This document shows positions 9,505 through 21,196 of a stretch of DNA of 64,000 nucleotides, one piece after another. The translations under genes and the position numbers were made by a program. The stretch comes from Rhizobium sp. Leaf371 (GTDB lineage: Bacteria; Pseudomonadota; Alphaproteobacteria; Rhizobiales; Rhizobiaceae), in contig NZ_LMQB01000023.1 of assembly GCF_001424045.1 (NCBI RefSeq), forward strand, positions 310,001-374,000. Direction: 5' to 3'. The notes beneath the pieces are model-generated. The model was not told the origin of the DNA and did not search any database. It worked only from the letters and a program-made list of their open reading frames with translations. Each line of letters starts with the position of its first letter. Within the stretch, counting starts at the first letter, position 1.

Positions 9505-9900
9505 CTATCCGTTGATTGGTTGAAGGAGATCCCAGAGATTGCCGAAGGGGTCGGAAAAGACGGCGACAGTGCCATAGGGCTCGTGCCGCGGCTCCTCCTT
9601 GAACGTGACGCCTTTGGCAAGCATCGCAGCGTGATCGCGGGCGAAATCGTCGGTGAAGAGGAAGAACGAGACCCGTCCGCCAGTCTGGTTGCCGATGGCT
9701 GCCACTTGGCCCACGCCGTCGGCCTTGGCGATCAGAAGCGCTGTTTCCTGCGCGCCCGGTGGCCGCAGGACCACCCAGCGCTTGCCGTCTCCCAGATCGA
9801 CGTCCTCCAGGAGCTCGAAGCCGATATCGTCGCGGTAGAAGGCGATCGCGTCGTCGTAATCGGGCACGACGAGCGTTATGCGGGCGATTGTCTGGGCCAT
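9505..9900 (-). CDS. VOC-family (glyoxalase/bleomycin-resistance fold) protein
   Basis: 131 aa with two beta-alpha-beta-beta-beta modules of the vicinal-oxygen-chelate fold: ITLVVPDYDDAIAFYRDDIGFELLED at the N-terminus and TVAVFSDPFGNLWDLLQP at the C-terminus. The substrate is unknown; such single-domain proteins include glyoxalases, antibiotic-binding proteins and small dioxygenases. It lies 19 bp downstream of the murJ stop, on the same strand. Confidence 0.82.
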   Translation of the reverse strand: MAQTIARITLVVPDYDDAIAFYRDDIGFELLEDVDLGDGKRWVVLRPPGAQETALLIAKADGVGQVAAIGNQTGGRVSFFLFTDDFARDHAAMLAKGVTFKEEPRHEPYGTVAVFSDPFGNLWDLLQPING

Positions 9901-9919
9901 CTGTTCCTCTTGAGCGCGG

Positions 9920-11539
9920 TCAGATCTGCGGTGGAGGCAGGACGCTGGTGTCGGCCTCCTCCTTGGCGGTTTGCGGGCGCGGCTTGCGCTTCAGGTTGCG
10001 GCGGAGCATCGAGGCATCCGCGCCACCGATCGCAAAGGCGAGCACGAAATAGACCATCATCGCCATCCCGATCAGCAGCATCAATGCGGTCAGCTGCGTC
10101 AGGAGACGCGCCTGCGGGGTCAGCCAGTCGGCGAGGTAGCCGGAGGCATAGTGGAGCGCGACCGCCATGACGGCCGTTGCCGCGAGAAGGCGCAGGACGC
10201 GCGAGAAGAGCGCGGGCTCCCACGCCCAGTGACCGCGGCGCACGAGCGTGACGAAGAGCAGCACCGTCGTCAGCCAGCCGGAGGCGGCTTCGGCGGTGGC
10301 AATGCCGCGTTCCCCGTAGAGCGGAAAGAGGGAGACGGCCAGCAGGCAGTTGAAAGCGACCGAAATGCCGGTGAACCGCATCGGCGTCTTGGTGTCCTCG
10401 CGCGCGAAGAAGCCCGGATTGAGCGCCTTGATCATGACGAAGGCGGGAAGACCGAGGCCGTAGATCGCGAGCGTCGAGGCGACGGTTGCCGTGGTCGCCG
10501 GCGAAAAGGCGCCGCGCTCGTAGAGCACCCGCACGATCTCGTCGGAGATGACCCAGATGGCGCCAGCGGCCGGCAGGGTGAGAAACAGGACGAATTCGAG
10601 CGAGCGGTTCTGCAGGTTCGCCGCTTCCTTCATCGCACCCCCGCGCAGCGCGCGCGACAGTTCGGGCAGGAGCACGACGCCGACGGCGATGCCGACGACG
10701 CCGAGCGGCAACTGGTACACCCGGTCGGCATATTGCAGCACGGCGATGGCGCCGTCCTTGGTGGAGGCGATCATCTGCCCGATCAGCTGGTTGATCTGGG
10801 TGATGCCGCCGGTGATTGCGGCGGGAAAGGCAAGCACCAGCAGGCGTTTAACGTTCGGCGTATAGCGCGGGCGGCGAAGGCCGAACCGCATGCCGGCATG
10901 GCGCACGCCTGCATAGAGCACAGCCATCTGAAGGATGCCCGCAACGAGCACGCCCCAGGAGAGATACCAGGCCGTCATCAGCGGATCGGCACCGGTCCAC
11001 AGGCCGTAGGCGAGCGCCGTGATCAGGGTCAGATTGAGAAAGACCGGGGCGATGGCGGCTGCGAAATAATGATGCAGCGAGTTCAGCATGCCCGACAGCA
11101 TCGCCGTCAGCGACATGCACATCAGATAGGGAAACATGACGACGGCAAGCTTCACCGTGATGTCGAACTTCTCGGCATCGCCGACGAAGCCGGGCGCAAT
11201 GATCGTCGAGACGATCAGCGGCATGGCCAGTTCCATCGCGATGGTGATGACGAGCAGCACGGTGAAGAGAACGCCGAGGACCTCCTCGGAGAAGCGCTTC
11301 GCGCCATCGATGCCGTTCGCCTCGATCTCCTTGGCAAACAGCGGCACGAAAGCGGCGTTGAAGGCACCTTCGGCAAAGAGCCGGCGGAAGAGATTGGGGA
11401 AGCGGAAGGCGGCGTAGAAGGCATCGGCCATGGGACCGGTGCCGAGCGCTGCAGCCATCAGCGTTTCGCGGCCAAAGCCGAGCAGTCGGCTGCCGAGCGT
11501 GGCTCCGCCGACGGTTGCAAACTTGCGCGCGAGACTCAT
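9920..11539 (-). CDS. murJ: Lipid II flippase MurJ (MviN)
   Basis: 539 aa inner-membrane protein of the MOP superfamily that flips lipid II for peptidoglycan synthesis. The N-terminus [25 protein letters not shown] and repeated hydrophobic segments along the protein (about 14) fit MurJ. Its ATG overlaps the glnD stop by four bases (ATGA at 11536-11539), so the two are translationally coupled. The C-terminal tail beyond about 510 is Lys/Arg- and Pro-rich. Confidence 0.94.
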   Translation of the reverse strand: MSLARKFATVGGATLGSRLLGFGRETLMAAALGTGPMADAFYAAFRFPNLFRRLFAEGAFNAAFVPLFAKEIEANGIDGAKRFSEEVLGVLFTVLLVITIAMELAMPLIVSTIIAPGFVGDAEKFDITVKLAVVMFPYLMCMSLTAMLSGMLNSLHHYFAAAIAPVFLNLTLITALAYGLWTGADPLMTAWYLSWGVLVAGILQMAVLYAGVRHAGMRFGLRRPRYTPNVKRLLVLAFPAAITGGITQINQLIGQMIASTKDGAIAVLQYADRVYQLPLGVVGIAVGVVLLPELSRALRGGAMKEAANLQNRSLEFVLFLTLPAAGAIWVISDEIVRVLYERGAFSPATTATVASTLAIYGLGLPAFVMIKALNPGFFAREDTKTPMRFTGISVAFNCLLAVSLFPLYGERGIATAEAASGWLTTVLLFVTLVRRGHWAWEPALFSRVLRLLAATAVMAVALHYASGYLADWLTPQARLLTQLTALMLLIGMAMMVYFVLAFAIGGADASMLRRNLKRKPRPQTAKEEADTSVLPPPQI

Positions 11540-14500
11540 CCTTCGGCCTTCATTTTGCGGGGTCCTGCAGGCCGCGTGTTCGGCGGCGGTGCAGCGGCAC
11601 CCGGCGCCGGTTGACCCTGCGGGGCATTGCCCGGGGCAACCTGGCCCGGTGGTTCCTTACCCATGGGAACATGGCCTAGGGGTGCGATCCCCTGGGCGAT
11701 GATGCCGGCCGGCATGCGGTCGCGCACCTCGTCGGCCTGTTCGGCCATCACCGCCTTCAGGCGGGCGGTGATGTGGCCGTGCCGCGTCTCGTTGGTGATC
11801 TTCGCGCCCACGAGATCGGTGACGTAGAAGGTGTCGATGACCTTTTCGCCGAAGGTGGTGATGTGGGCGGAGTGGATATCGAGCGACAGGTCCGCCAGCA
11901 CCGCCGTGATTTCGGACAGAAGACCGGTCCGGTCGAGGCACTCGACCTCGATGACCGTGAACTTGTTCGACAGCGAATTGCTGATCGTGACGGCCGGGGG
12001 CACGGTGAAGGTCTTGTTGCGCTTGCGCCCCTTGGTGCGGCTGGCGATGACGCCCGGCAGATCCTTCTTGCCGGACAGAACGTCCTCGATCATGCGGCCG
12101 ATGCTTGCAGCACGTCGCGTTTCGTCGTCATCGACCGTGAATTCGCGGTTGATGAGAATGGTATCGAGCGCGCGCCCGTCCGACGTCGTGAAAATCTGCG
12201 CATCAACGATGTTGGCACCCGCCGCCGCGCAGGCGCCGGCGATGATGGCCAGCAGGCGCGGATGGTCGGGTGCGAGCACCGTGATCTCGGTAATGGCGTG
12301 GAACTGGTGCGTCCGCACCATGGTCGCCAGCGTCCGCGCGGCCTTGTCCGTCTCCCGGATGAAACGGGCATGCCGCACTTGATCGTCCAGCGACACCGAT
12401 AGAAGATAGGGCTGGTAGTGCAGCCGCGAATAGGTCTTGCGATCCTTCTGGCTGAAATCGGCCAGCGCATCGAAGAGCAGCGAGGCCGCATGTGCAGCCC
12501 GCTCCTTGCGCGGCACGTCCGAAAATCCGCCGGACAGCAGCAGCTCCGTCTCATAGTATAGCGTGCGCAGCAGCTGGCCCTTCCAGCCGTTCCACACGCC
12601 GGGGCCGACGGCGCGGATGTCGCAGACCGTCAGGATCATCAGCATCTTCAATCGGTCGAGCGACTGGACGCGTTCGGCGAAGTCGAGGATCGTCTTGCGG
12701 TCGTTGAGGTCGCGCGTCTGCGCGACCATCGACATCGTCAGATGCTCCTCGATCAGCCACGCCACCGTTTCCGTCTGCTTGTGCGTCAGTCGGAGGCGGG
12801 GTCCGAGACGGCGGGCGAGCCGCGCGCCGGCCTGGGAATGATCCTCCGGACGCCCCTTGGCGACATCGTGCAGAAGCACGGCGACATAAAGCGCGGTGCG
12901 CTCCTCGACCTGCGGCATGAGCTTGCCGGCGAGCGGATGAATGTCCTGGTCGAGCCCGCGATCGATGCGCGACAGCATGTCCACGGACCGCAGCAGATGC
13001 TCGTCCACCGTATAGTGGTGGTACATGTTGAACTGCATCAGCGAGACGATGCGGCCGAACTCGGGAATGAAGCGTCCGAGCACGCCGGCCTCGTTCATGC
13101 GGCGCAAGACGAGTTCCGGGTCGCGGCGCGAGGTGAGGATGGAGATGAAGAGGCGGTTCGCCTCCTCGTTTTCCCGCAGGGCCGGCGTGATGAGGCCGAG
13201 CGAGCGCGTCAGCTGCTTGAGCGCGGCCGGGTGGAACTCCAATCCGTTGACATCGGCGATGTGGAAGAAGCGGATGAGGTTGACCGGGTCGCGCCGGAAG
13301 ATGTCGGGGCTCGCCAGCGCAATGCGGCCGCCATCGTCGACGAATTCGAGCGAACCGGGAATTTTCCGCACACGGCGGCGGAAGCGGTTGATGACGGCGG
13401 AGAAGCCCGGCAGTTCCTTGGCCTGCTGGTCTTCCAGCGCCGCGCAGAAGATGCGCGTGAGGTCGCCGACATTCTTGGCGACCAGAAAATAGTGCTTCAT
13501 GAAGCGCTCGACGGAAGTCATGCCGGGATGATCCTGATAGCCGAGGCTCTCGGCGATCTCGCGCTGGATGTCGAACGACAGGCGCTCCTCGGATTTTCCG
13601 GTCAGGAAGTGCATGTGGCAGCGCACGGCCCAGAGGAAATCGTCGGACTTGCGGAACAGGTGGTATTCGGAGCGCGAGAGAACGCCGAGCTTCACCAAAT
13701 CGGCCGATTCGCGGACGCGGTAATAATATTTCGCAATCCAGAACAGCGTGTGCAGATCGCGCAGGCCGCCTTTGCCTTCCTTGACGTTCGGCTCTACGAG
13801 ATAGCGCGTATCGCCGGCCTTGCGGTGGCGCTCGTTGCGCTCGGCGAGCTTGGCGGCGATGAATTGCGGGCCGGTATTGCGCACGATCTCGTCGTCGAAC
13901 CGGGCTTCCAGATCGTCCACCAGTCCGGCGCAGCCGCAGATCAGGCGCGCTTCGAGAATGGCGGTGCGGATCGTCATATCCTCTTCCGACAGACGGATGC
14001 ACTCTTCGACCGTGCGGGTGGCGTGGCCGACCTTGAAACCCATGTCCCACAGAAGATAGAGCATGTATTCGATCGCCGGCTCGCAGAAGGGCATCTTCTT
14101 GGACGGCAGGAGAAACAGGAGATCGATGTCGGAACCGGGCGCCAGCGTGCCGCGGCCGTAGCCGCCGACGGCCGCCACCGCGATCTGCATGGAGGGCGGC
14201 ACGCTCGAGGCGCTGAAGATGTGGTGCAGCACGAAATCGTGCAGGATGGCGATCAGCCGGTCCTGCAGCCAGGAAATGCGCGCCGCACAGGCAAGCCCGC
14301 CGCCGTCCTGCTTGAGCAGTTCGTAGGCCTTGGCACGTCCACGAACATTGGCGTCCTTGAGCGTGGCGAGCAAGGCCTGCCGCATGGGATCGCGCTGCTC
14401 GGCATGCGCCGATGCGATGAAATCCACCTTGGCCTTGAGGGCTGCGATGTCCAGGATGTCGCTGAAGTCGATGTCCTGTCTCCTTGGCGCCGGCCGGATG

Positions 14501-14541
14501 TACTCCGGGCGCGCGATAGCTGCGAGCCGCTCTTTTGGCAT
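11536..14541 (-). CDS. glnD: [PII] uridylyltransferase / uridylyl-removing enzyme GlnD
   Basis: 1001 aa nitrogen sensor that uridylylates PII proteins (GlnB/GlnK) when glutamine is low and reverses this when it is high. Domains in order: nucleotidyltransferase with [17 protein letters not shown] at 126-142, HD hydrolase with [12 protein letters not shown] in the middle, then two C-terminal ACT domains that bind glutamine ([33 protein letters not shown]). A Pro/Gly/Ala-rich tail of about 55 residues follows the second ACT domain and is unusual. I use the ATG at 14541 (MPKERL...); 52 further open codons upstream look non-coding. Confidence 0.94.
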   Translation of the reverse strand: MPKERLAAIARPEYIRPAPRRQDIDFSDILDIAALKAKVDFIASAHAEQRDPMRQALLATLKDANVRGRAKAYELLKQDGGGLACAARISWLQDRLIAILHDFVLHHIFSASSVPPSMQIAVAAVGGYGRGTLAPGSDIDLLFLLPSKKMPFCEPAIEYMLYLLWDMGFKVGHATRTVEECIRLSEEDMTIRTAILEARLICGCAGLVDDLEARFDDEIVRNTGPQFIAAKLAERNERHRKAGDTRYLVEPNVKEGKGGLRDLHTLFWIAKYYYRVRESADLVKLGVLSRSEYHLFRKSDDFLWAVRCHMHFLTGKSEERLSFDIQREIAESLGYQDHPGMTSVERFMKHYFLVAKNVGDLTRIFCAALEDQQAKELPGFSAVINRFRRRVRKIPGSLEFVDDGGRIALASPDIFRRDPVNLIRFFHIADVNGLEFHPAALKQLTRSLGLITPALRENEEANRLFISILTSRRDPELVLRRMNEAGVLGRFIPEFGRIVSLMQFNMYHHYTVDEHLLRSVDMLSRIDRGLDQDIHPLAGKLMPQVEERTALYVAVLLHDVAKGRPEDHSQAGARLARRLGPRLRLTHKQTETVAWLIEEHLTMSMVAQTRDLNDRKTILDFAERVQSLDRLKMLMILTVCDIRAVGPGVWNGWKGQLLRTLYYETELLLSGGFSDVPRKERAAHAASLLFDALADFSQKDRKTYSRLHYQPYLLSVSLDDQVRHARFIRETDKAARTLATMVRTHQFHAITEITVLAPDHPRLLAIIAGACAAAGANIVDAQIFTTSDGRALDTILINREFTVDDDETRRAASIGRMIEDVLSGKKDLPGVIASRTKGRKRNKTFTVPPAVTISNSLSNKFTVIEVECLDRTGLLSEITAVLADLSLDIHSAHITTFGEKVIDTFYVTDLVGAKITNETRHGHITARLKAVMAEQADEVRDRMPAGIIAQGIAPLGHVPMGKEPPGQVAPGNAPQGQPAPGAAAPPPNTRPAGPRKMKAEG

Positions 14542-14754
14542 CACATTCCGAACCTTCCGCCCTTCCGGCGTCTCTCTGCCACCGGTCGCGGCTCGATCGT
14601 CGCTTGCGCCCCACCCCCGAATTCCCATGGGGCCTGAAGACGATAGGGCCAAACGATTGCCAAGACGTTTCCGTCCGGGCCGATCCGTTGCTTCCAAGCG
14701 GGCAAATGCGCCCTTTCAAAGGCGTCTTTAAGCCGCCCGCCTGACCCAGGGCTG

Positions 14755-14784
14755 GATATGCTCGCGGCGCGCCGGAAAGGTCAA
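14755..14784 (-). promoter_or_regulatory. Possible glnD-murJ promoter
   Basis: Minus-strand TTGACC, 18-bp spacer, CATATC in the 298-bp region between mutS and glnD. It would give a leader of about 200 nt. The rest of 14542-14839 shows no other recognisable element. Confidence 0.35.
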
Positions 14785-14839
14785 GCGGGGGCGGACAGGA
14801 TCCTGCGCGGCCCCGCCTCAGGCACGGGCGTTACAGGCG

Positions 14840-17569
14840 TCAGGAGAGCTGCTTCTTCAGGGCGTAGAGCGCGTCCATCGCCTCGCGCGGCGTCATGTCG
14901 TCGGGGTTGAGCCGCCTCAGCGCATCTTCGACCGCGGACGGTTTGGCGCGCGCGACCTCCTCGCGGCGGATGGCCACCTGGAACAGAGGAAGATCGTCGA
15001 TCAGCTGGCTCGCCGGGTTTTTCCGGTCGGCATCCTCGAGTTTCGCCAGCACGTCCTTTGCGCGCGCGACGACGGCAGCCGGCAGGCCGGCCAGACGTGC
15101 GACCTGGATGCCGTAGGAGCGATCGGCCGAACCCGGGCCCACCTCGTGCAGAAAGATCACGTCGCCGTCCCATTCCTTGACGCGCATGGTGACGTTGGAC
15201 AGGCGTTTGAGCTTCTCCGAAAGCACGGTCAGCTCGTGGAAATGCGTGGCGAACAGGCCGCGGCAACGATTGGCCTCGTGCAGATGCTCGACGGCCGCCC
15301 AGGCGATCGACAGACCGTCGAAGGTCGCCGTGCCCCGGCCAATTTCGTCGAGAATGACGAGCGAGCGATCCGTCGCCTGATTGAGGATGGCCGCCGTCTC
15401 GACCATCTCGACCATGAACGTCGATCGCCCGCGCGCGAGATCGTCGGAGGCGCCGACACGGGAGAAGAGGCGATCGACCACGCCGATATGGGCGCTGGCG
15501 GCAGGCACATAGGAGCCCATCTGCGCCATGATGGCGATCAGCGCGTTCTGGCGAAGAAAGGTCGATTTACCGCCCATGTTGGGGCCGGTCAGCAGCCACA
15601 GGGCGCCATCGCCTTCTGGCGACAGGGGCGAGAGATCGCAGGTATTGGCGACGAAGGCGGCGGATGCCTGGCGGCGCAGCGCCTGCTCGACCACCGGATG
15701 CCGGCCCCCGTCGATCGCAAACATCTTCGAGGCATCCACCGTCGGACGTCGGTAATCCTGCTCTTCGGCAAGCACGGCAAGCCCGGCGGAGACGTCGAGA
15801 ATGGCAAGCGCCAACGCCGCCGCCTTGATCTCCTCGGCTGCGGCAATGACGGCTTCGACCATGCTGTCGAAGGCGGCAAGCTCGATCCCGAGTGCCCGGT
15901 CGGCGGCATTGGCGATCTTGGTCTCGAGGTCCGCAAGCTCGGTGGTGGTGAACCGCATCGAATTCGCCATGGTCTGGCGGTGGATGAAGCGGGCTTTGGC
16001 GCCCTCTCCGTCCGTCATGGGACCGGCATTGCCTGCCGTCACCTCGATGAAATAGCCGAGCACATTGTTGTACTTGATCTTCAGCGAGCGGATGCCGGTT
16101 TCCTCGGCATAGCTCAGCTGCAGCGCGGCGATGACCCGGCGGGACTGGTCGCGCAGCGCGCGCATCTCGTCGAGCTCGGCATGGCAGCCATCCCGCAGGA
16201 AGCCGCCGTCGCGCTTCAGGAGCGGCAGGTCGTCGGCGAGCATGCCGGACAGTTTTTCGGACAGTTGGGAGGGCAACCGGGCAAGCGAGGTGCGTGCCGC
16301 TTCCAGCTCCGGCGGCAGGTCCGGCTGGCCGATCAGCCGGGCGATCTCGGAACCGGTCCGGATGCCGATCAGCACCGCGCCGAGATCGCGCGGACCACCG
16401 CGGCCGAGCGAGAGGCGCGACAGGGCGCGCGGCATGTCCGGCACATGCTTCAGCGCCGCCCGCAGATCGGCCGAGAGCGACGGCTGCGCGAGGATCGTGG
16501 CGATGGAGTCGAGACGCGTGCGGATGCGGTCCGGATCGGTCAAAGGCGACATCAGCCGCTCGGCGAGAAGACGGCCGCCGCCGCCGGTCACGGTGCGGTC
16601 GAGGGCTCGCAGCAGGGAACCGTCCCGGCTGCCCGAGAGGGTCTTGACCAGTTCCAGGTTCGCGCGCGTGGCGGGATCGATGAAGAGCGTCGAGGCGGCG
16701 CTTTCGCGCTCGGGGATGTCGAGCGGCGGGCGTTCGGCGAGCTGGGTTTTTTCGACATAGCCGACGGCGGCCGAGGCGGCGGCCAGCTCGGCGCGGGAAA
16801 ACTGGCCGAAACCATCGAGCGTCTTCACGCCGTAATAACGGGCCAGACGGTTTTCGGCGGTGGCGCTATCGAACAGGATGGCCGGCTGCGGCACGGCAAC
16901 GCGCCCGATGACATCGAGCACGGGGCGCATGTCGGGATCGTAGAACAGCGTGTCGGCGAGGATGAGTTCGCGCGGCTCGATGCGCAGGATATCGGCGAGA
17001 AGCCGCGTTTCCGTCGTTTCGGAGAGACGGAAGATGCCGGTGGAAATATCGATCCAGGCAAGCGCAAAGGCCGGCTCGGCGCTGCCGCGCAGACGCGCCA
17101 TGGCCATCAGGTAGTTGCTCTCCGACGCGACGAGCAGCTTTTCCTCGGTGATGGTTCCCGGCGTGACCAGACGCACGACGTCCCGCTTGACGACCGACTT
17201 GGAGCCGCGCTTGCGGGCCTCGGCCGGGTCTTCCGTCTGTTCGCAAACGGCGACGCGGAAGCCGAGGCCGATCAGCTTCTGCAGGTAATCATCGGCAGCG
17301 TGGATCGGCACGCCGCACATGGGAATGTCCTGACCGAGGTGCTGCCCACGCTTCGTCAACACGATCCCGAGTGCGCGCGAGGCTTCCAGAGCATCGTCGA
17401 AGAACAGCTCGTAAAAATCCCCCATGCGATAGAACAGGAGGGAGCCGGGATTGTTGGCCTTGATCTCGATATACTGTTCCATCATCGGCGTCGCCTGCAC
17501 GCGCACTTCGGGCGGCACCGCGGATGACGCAGCCGTTGCTTCGGCCGTCGAGGGGAAATGTGTCGTCAA
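14840..17569 (-). CDS. mutS: DNA mismatch repair protein MutS
   Basis: 909 aa from a TTG start at 17569. MutS recognises mismatches and recruits MutL. The mismatch-binding domain begins with [13 protein letters not shown] and contains the essential [11 protein letters not shown] (Phe-x-Glu mismatch wedge). The ATPase has Walker [15 protein letters not shown] and the downstream [15 protein letters not shown]. No ATG occurs in frame between the upstream non-coding region and the conserved core except the internal MM pair. The TTG gives the length expected for rhizobial MutS; a GTG at 17623 is an alternative. Confidence 0.95.
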   Translation of the reverse strand: MTTHFPSTAEATAASSAVPPEVRVQATPMMEQYIEIKANNPGSLLFYRMGDFYELFFDDALEASRALGIVLTKRGQHLGQDIPMCGVPIHAADDYLQKLIGLGFRVAVCEQTEDPAEARKRGSKSVVKRDVVRLVTPGTITEEKLLVASESNYLMAMARLRGSAEPAFALAWIDISTGIFRLSETTETRLLADILRIEPRELILADTLFYDPDMRPVLDVIGRVAVPQPAILFDSATAENRLARYYGVKTLDGFGQFSRAELAAASAAVGYVEKTQLAERPPLDIPERESAASTLFIDPATRANLELVKTLSGSRDGSLLRALDRTVTGGGGRLLAERLMSPLTDPDRIRTRLDSIATILAQPSLSADLRAALKHVPDMPRALSRLSLGRGGPRDLGAVLIGIRTGSEIARLIGQPDLPPELEAARTSLARLPSQLSEKLSGMLADDLPLLKRDGGFLRDGCHAELDEMRALRDQSRRVIAALQLSYAEETGIRSLKIKYNNVLGYFIEVTAGNAGPMTDGEGAKARFIHRQTMANSMRFTTTELADLETKIANAADRALGIELAAFDSMVEAVIAAAEEIKAAALALAILDVSAGLAVLAEEQDYRRPTVDASKMFAIDGGRHPVVEQALRRQASAAFVANTCDLSPLSPEGDGALWLLTGPNMGGKSTFLRQNALIAIMAQMGSYVPAASAHIGVVDRLFSRVGASDDLARGRSTFMVEMVETAAILNQATDRSLVILDEIGRGTATFDGLSIAWAAVEHLHEANRCRGLFATHFHELTVLSEKLKRLSNVTMRVKEWDGDVIFLHEVGPGSADRSYGIQVARLAGLPAAVVARAKDVLAKLEDADRKNPASQLIDDLPLFQVAIRREEVARAKPSAVEDALRRLNPDDMTPREAMDALYALKKQLS

Positions 17570-17713
17570 GATATACCAGATTTCGCTAAAAAAGCCGCCA
17601 GCCGGCCAAAAAGACAGTGTCACCCTAGCGAACGGCGTCTATAGAAGACAACAAGAAAGCGCGGCCGGGGGTGGCCGCCCACAGAAGCTTGAGGGATCCG
17701 AGGGAGCATCGAC

Positions 17714-19996
17714 ATGGCAAACGAACGCAAGGCCCGTGCAGGCGGTACAGCCGTCACCGATCAGGAAGCGCTGGATTTTCACGCGCAGGGACGCCCCGGC
17801 AAGCTGGAGATCACGCCGACGAAGCCGATGGCAACGCAGCGCGATCTGTCGCTCGCCTACTCGCCCGGCGTCGCGGTTCCCGTGAAGGCGATCGCCGCCG
17901 ATCCGGCAACGGCCTATGATTATACGACGCGCGGCAACATGGTCGCCGTCATCTCCAACGGCACCGCCATTCTCGGCCTCGGCAATCTCGGCGCCCTCGC
18001 CTCCAAGCCCGTCATGGAAGGCAAGTCGGTTCTCTTCAAGCGGTTTGCGGACGTCGATTCCATCGACCTCGAAGTCGATACCGAAGATGCGGACACCTTC
18101 ATCAACTGCGTGCGCTATCTCGGGCCCTCTTTCGGTGGCATCAATCTCGAGGATATCAAGGCGCCGGAATGCTTCATCATCGAGCAGAAGCTGCGCGAGA
18201 TCATGGACATTCCGGTGTTTCACGACGACCAGCACGGCACCGCGATCATCGCGACGGCCGGCCTGATCAACGCGCTGGAGCTGACCGGCCGCGACCTGAA
18301 GACCACCCGGCTCGTCTGCAACGGCGCGGGTGCTGCGGCCATCGCCTGCGTCGAACTGATCAAGTCGCTCGGCTTTGCGCCCGAGAACATCATCATGTGC
18401 GACACCAAGGGCGTGATCTACCAGGGCCGCACCGAGGGCATGAACCAGTGGAAGTCGGCCCATGCGGTCAAGACCGACCGGCGGACGCTGGAAGAGGCGA
18501 TGGACGGCGCGGACGTCGTGCTCGGCCTGTCGCAGAAGGGCGCTTTCTCCGAAGCCATGATCCGCTCGATGGCGCCGCAGCCGATCATTTTCGCCATGGC
18601 CAATCCCGATCCGGAAATCACGCCGGAAGAGGTTGCCTCCATCCGTGACGACGCGATCATGGCGACCGGGCGCTCCGACTATCCGAACCAGGTCAACAAC
18701 GTTCTCTGCTTCCCCTACATGTTCCGCGGCGCGCTGGACGTGCGGGCGACCACGATCAACGAGGACATGAAGATCGCCGCGGCGCGGGCGCTCGCAAGCC
18801 TTGCCAAGGAGGATGTGCCCGACGACGTCGCGGCTGCCTATCAGGGCAACCGTCCCCGGTTCGGCGCGCAGTACATCATTCCCGTGCCCTTCGATCCGCG
18901 CCTGATCTCGTCGATTCCGGTCGCCGTCGCCAAGGCCGCGATGGAAAGCGGCGTGGCGCAGAAGCCGATCGCCGATCTCGCCGCCTACGGCCACCAGCTT
19001 TCGATGCGCCGCGACCCCATCGCCTCGACGCTCGCACGGATCTACGAGCGGGTGCGGCTTGCGCCGAAGCGGATCGTCTTTACCGAGGGCGAGGAAGTGC
19101 CGATGATGCGCTCGGCCCTCGCCTATGCCAATCAGAAGCTCGGTACGGCCCTGCTGCTCGGCCGCGAGGACCGCATGCGCGAGACGGCGGCGCGCGAGGG
19201 CATCGATCTCGACCGCCCCGGCATCAAGCTCGTCAATGCCCGCATTTCCGATCGCACCGGCGCCTACACGGACTATCTCTATGCCCGCCTGCAGCGGGAG
19301 GGTTACCTGTTTCGCGACGCGCAGCGGCTGATCAACAACGACCGCAACCACTTCGCCGCCTGCATGGTCGCGCTGGGTGACGCCGACGGCATGGTGACAG
19401 GCATCACCCGCAACTACTCGACCGCCCTCGACGATGTCAGGCGCTGTATCGATGCCAAGCCGGGGCACCGGGTGATCGGCGTGTCGATCGCGCTCTGCCG
19501 GGGCCGCACGGTTCTGGTCGCGGATACGGCGGTGCACGACATGCCGTCCTCCGAGGAACTGGCGGATATCGCCGTGGAGGCCGCAGGGCTCGCAAGACGC
19601 CTCGGCTATGTCCCGCGCGTGGCGATGCTGGCCTACTCCACCTTCGGGCATCCGCATGGCGAGCGCTCGGACCGGGTCCGCGAGGCTGTGAAGATCCTCG
19701 ACCGGCGTCGCGTCGATTTCGAGTATGACGGGGAAATGGCGGCCGATGTCGCGCTGAACATGAAAGCGATGGAGCAGTATCCGTTCTGCCGTCTGTCAGG
19801 CCCGGCCACGGTGCTCGTGATGCCGGCGTTCCATTCCGCCTCCATCTCGACCAAGATGCTGCAGGAACTGGGCGGTGCCACGATCATCGGCCCGCTGCTG
19901 GTCGGCCTCGACAAGCCCGTGCAGATCGTCTCCCTGACGGCCAAGGACTCCGAGATCGTCAACATGGCGGCGCTGGCCGCTTATAACGCCGGGTAA
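17714..19996 (+). CDS. tme: NADP-dependent malic enzyme with phosphotransacetylase-like C-terminal domain
   Basis: 760 aa. The N-terminal 430 residues form malic enzyme ([43 protein letters not shown], and a Rossmann [10 protein letters not shown]). It decarboxylates malate to pyruvate. Residues from about 440 resemble phosphate acetyltransferase, a fusion known in rhizobial DME and TME that is regulatory and inactive as PTA. The place next to mutS-glnD matches Sinorhizobium tme, the NADP-type enzyme; cofactor choice is inferred, not read from sequence. GGGAG 7 bp before the ATG is a good ribosome-binding site. Confidence 0.88.
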   Translation: MANERKARAGGTAVTDQEALDFHAQGRPGKLEITPTKPMATQRDLSLAYSPGVAVPVKAIAADPATAYDYTTRGNMVAVISNGTAILGLGNLGALASKPVMEGKSVLFKRFADVDSIDLEVDTEDADTFINCVRYLGPSFGGINLEDIKAPECFIIEQKLREIMDIPVFHDDQHGTAIIATAGLINALELTGRDLKTTRLVCNGAGAAAIACVELIKSLGFAPENIIMCDTKGVIYQGRTEGMNQWKSAHAVKTDRRTLEEAMDGADVVLGLSQKGAFSEAMIRSMAPQPIIFAMANPDPEITPEEVASIRDDAIMATGRSDYPNQVNNVLCFPYMFRGALDVRATTINEDMKIAAARALASLAKEDVPDDVAAAYQGNRPRFGAQYIIPVPFDPRLISSIPVAVAKAAMESGVAQKPIADLAAYGHQLSMRRDPIASTLARIYERVRLAPKRIVFTEGEEVPMMRSALAYANQKLGTALLLGREDRMRETAAREGIDLDRPGIKLVNARISDRTGAYTDYLYARLQREGYLFRDAQRLINNDRNHFAACMVALGDADGMVTGITRNYSTALDDVRRCIDAKPGHRVIGVSIALCRGRTVLVADTAVHDMPSSEELADIAVEAAGLARRLGYVPRVAMLAYSTFGHPHGERSDRVREAVKILDRRRVDFEYDGEMAADVALNMKAMEQYPFCRLSGPATVLVMPAFHSASISTKMLQELGGATIIGPLLVGLDKPVQIVSLTAKDSEIVNMAALAAYNAG

Positions 19997-20026
19997 CGCG
20001 GGGGCCTTCCCGAACCCCAACGAAAA

Positions 20027-20053
20027 ATGCCCTTCCCGGTCTGGGAAGGGCAT
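20027..20053 (-). terminator. Intrinsic terminator of olsB
   Basis: Perfect 11-bp stem ATGCCCTTCCC / GGGAAGGGCAT with a 5-base loop. On the minus strand the stem is followed by a T-run (complement of the A-run at 20023-20027), so it terminates olsB. It also lies 30 bp past the tme stop and may stop plus-strand transcripts. Confidence 0.85.
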
Positions 20054-20107
20054 GAGATCCGGGAACCCGCGCGATCACGCCTCTTTTTCAGAGAGCGAAA
20101 CGGCTGT

Positions 20108-21016
20108 TCAAAGCGCGAAGCGGGTGGCGTCGGCGCCGTAGTAATTCAGGTAACGGCCGGCGATGTTGGTGATGGGCAGGACGACGAGAATGTCAGTCGT
20201 GCGGAAGGCCTCGTCCACCACGGCGCCGTCGCCGACCATGGCGCCGATGCGCAGATAGCCCTTGATCAGTGGCGGCATGGCGGAGAGGGCGGCACGCGCC
20301 TGGATCGCCTCGACCGGCATGAGGTCCATGACGCGGTAAAGTTCCGGTCGCGCTTCCACCTGCCAATCGCCGCTGGCCGGCACCGTGTGATGCAGGAAGG
20401 ACAGAGCCAGCGCGTGATGTTCCGGAATGGTGCCGGGGAACGAGGCACAGCCGAACATCGCATCGATGCCATGCTTCAGCGCATAGGCCCAATTGCCCTG
20501 CCACAAAAGCTCCACGGTCCGCTTGGTGCGATAGGACGGCAGGACGCAGGAGCGGCCGAGTTCCATGAACCGCTTGCCGGGGTGACGGGCGATCATCGGG
20601 TCGATCAGGAATTCCGAGGCCGAATAAAAACCCTGGGCGGCGACGGCTACATCCTGTCGCAGCAAGCGGTAGGTTCCGACGATCTGGGCTTCCGACTGTC
20701 CGGGAAGCGAGGTGTCGAGCACGAGGAGATGGTCGCAGACGGCATCCCAGCCATCGATATCGCGGCCGATCAGGGCGGCACCAGCCGGGACGCGGGCGCC
20801 CATTTCCTCGACGAACACCTTGTAGCGCAGGGCCTGTGCGGCATCGATCTCAGAGGGCGTGCGGGCGATCCGCGTTTCGAGCGGCCCGATGCGGCCGAGC
20901 ACATCGCTGGCCGGCGCGAGATCGCGCGGCGGGCGGGCCCGAGCAAGGGTCGGGCTCGCCACGGGCACGGACAGGGTGCGCAGAGCCGTCATGGATTCCA
21001 GAATTTCGATCGTCAT
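20108..21016 (-). CDS. olsB: L-ornithine N-alpha-acyltransferase OlsB
   Basis: 302 aa GNAT-related acyltransferase. OlsB transfers a 3-hydroxyacyl chain from acyl-ACP to ornithine, making lyso-ornithine lipid, the substrate of OlsA. The core ALRYKVFVEEMGA, the motif QIVGTYRLLR and ELGRSCVLPSYRTKRTVELLW are typical of OlsB and the old hemolysin-like acyltransferase family. In Sinorhizobium olsB lies beside tme, as here. The gene is convergent with tme and shares a terminator region. Confidence 0.88.
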   Translation of the reverse strand: MTIEILESMTALRTLSVPVASPTLARARPPRDLAPASDVLGRIGPLETRIARTPSEIDAAQALRYKVFVEEMGARVPAGAALIGRDIDGWDAVCDHLLVLDTSLPGQSEAQIVGTYRLLRQDVAVAAQGFYSASEFLIDPMIARHPGKRFMELGRSCVLPSYRTKRTVELLWQGNWAYALKHGIDAMFGCASFPGTIPEHHALALSFLHHTVPASGDWQVEARPELYRVMDLMPVEAIQARAALSAMPPLIKGYLRIGAMVGDGAVVDEAFRTTDILVVLPITNIAGRYLNYYGADATRFAL

Positions 21017-21150
21017 CGCAGATTACCCCTAATCGCGAGCATGCGCCTGCACGTAAACCGCGAACGCTGAGGGAAGAAAACGGGTATTTTCCCGACATTT
21101 TCCGAATCACGCCCGGGCTGCGGTGGCAGTCCGCTTCCTGCAGGCCTTTA

Positions 21151-21179
21151 AGCATGTCACTGCAACAAGACCGTGACAA
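21151..21179 (-). promoter_or_regulatory. Probable olsB promoter with overlapping inverted repeat
   Basis: Minus-strand TTGTCA, 17-bp spacer, CATGCT, about 135 bp upstream of the olsB ATG. The same stretch holds the inverted repeat TGTCAC-N12-GTGACA (21155-21178), which covers both promoter hexamers and could be an operator. It does not match the direct-repeat layout of a Pho box. Confidence 0.42.
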
Positions 21180-21196
21180 GGCTTGAGTGGTGATCC

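Noticed and set aside
12742-14637. A 631-codon plus-strand open frame antisense to glnD
   Set aside because: Shadow of the GlnD reading frame in GC-rich DNA.
15146-17527. A 793-codon plus-strand open frame antisense to mutS
   Set aside because: mutS has full family motifs on the minus strand; the antisense frame has no domain-like pattern.
17639-19657. A 672-codon minus-strand open frame antisense to tme
   Set aside because: tme has all malic-enzyme motifs and a ribosome-binding site; this frame has neither.
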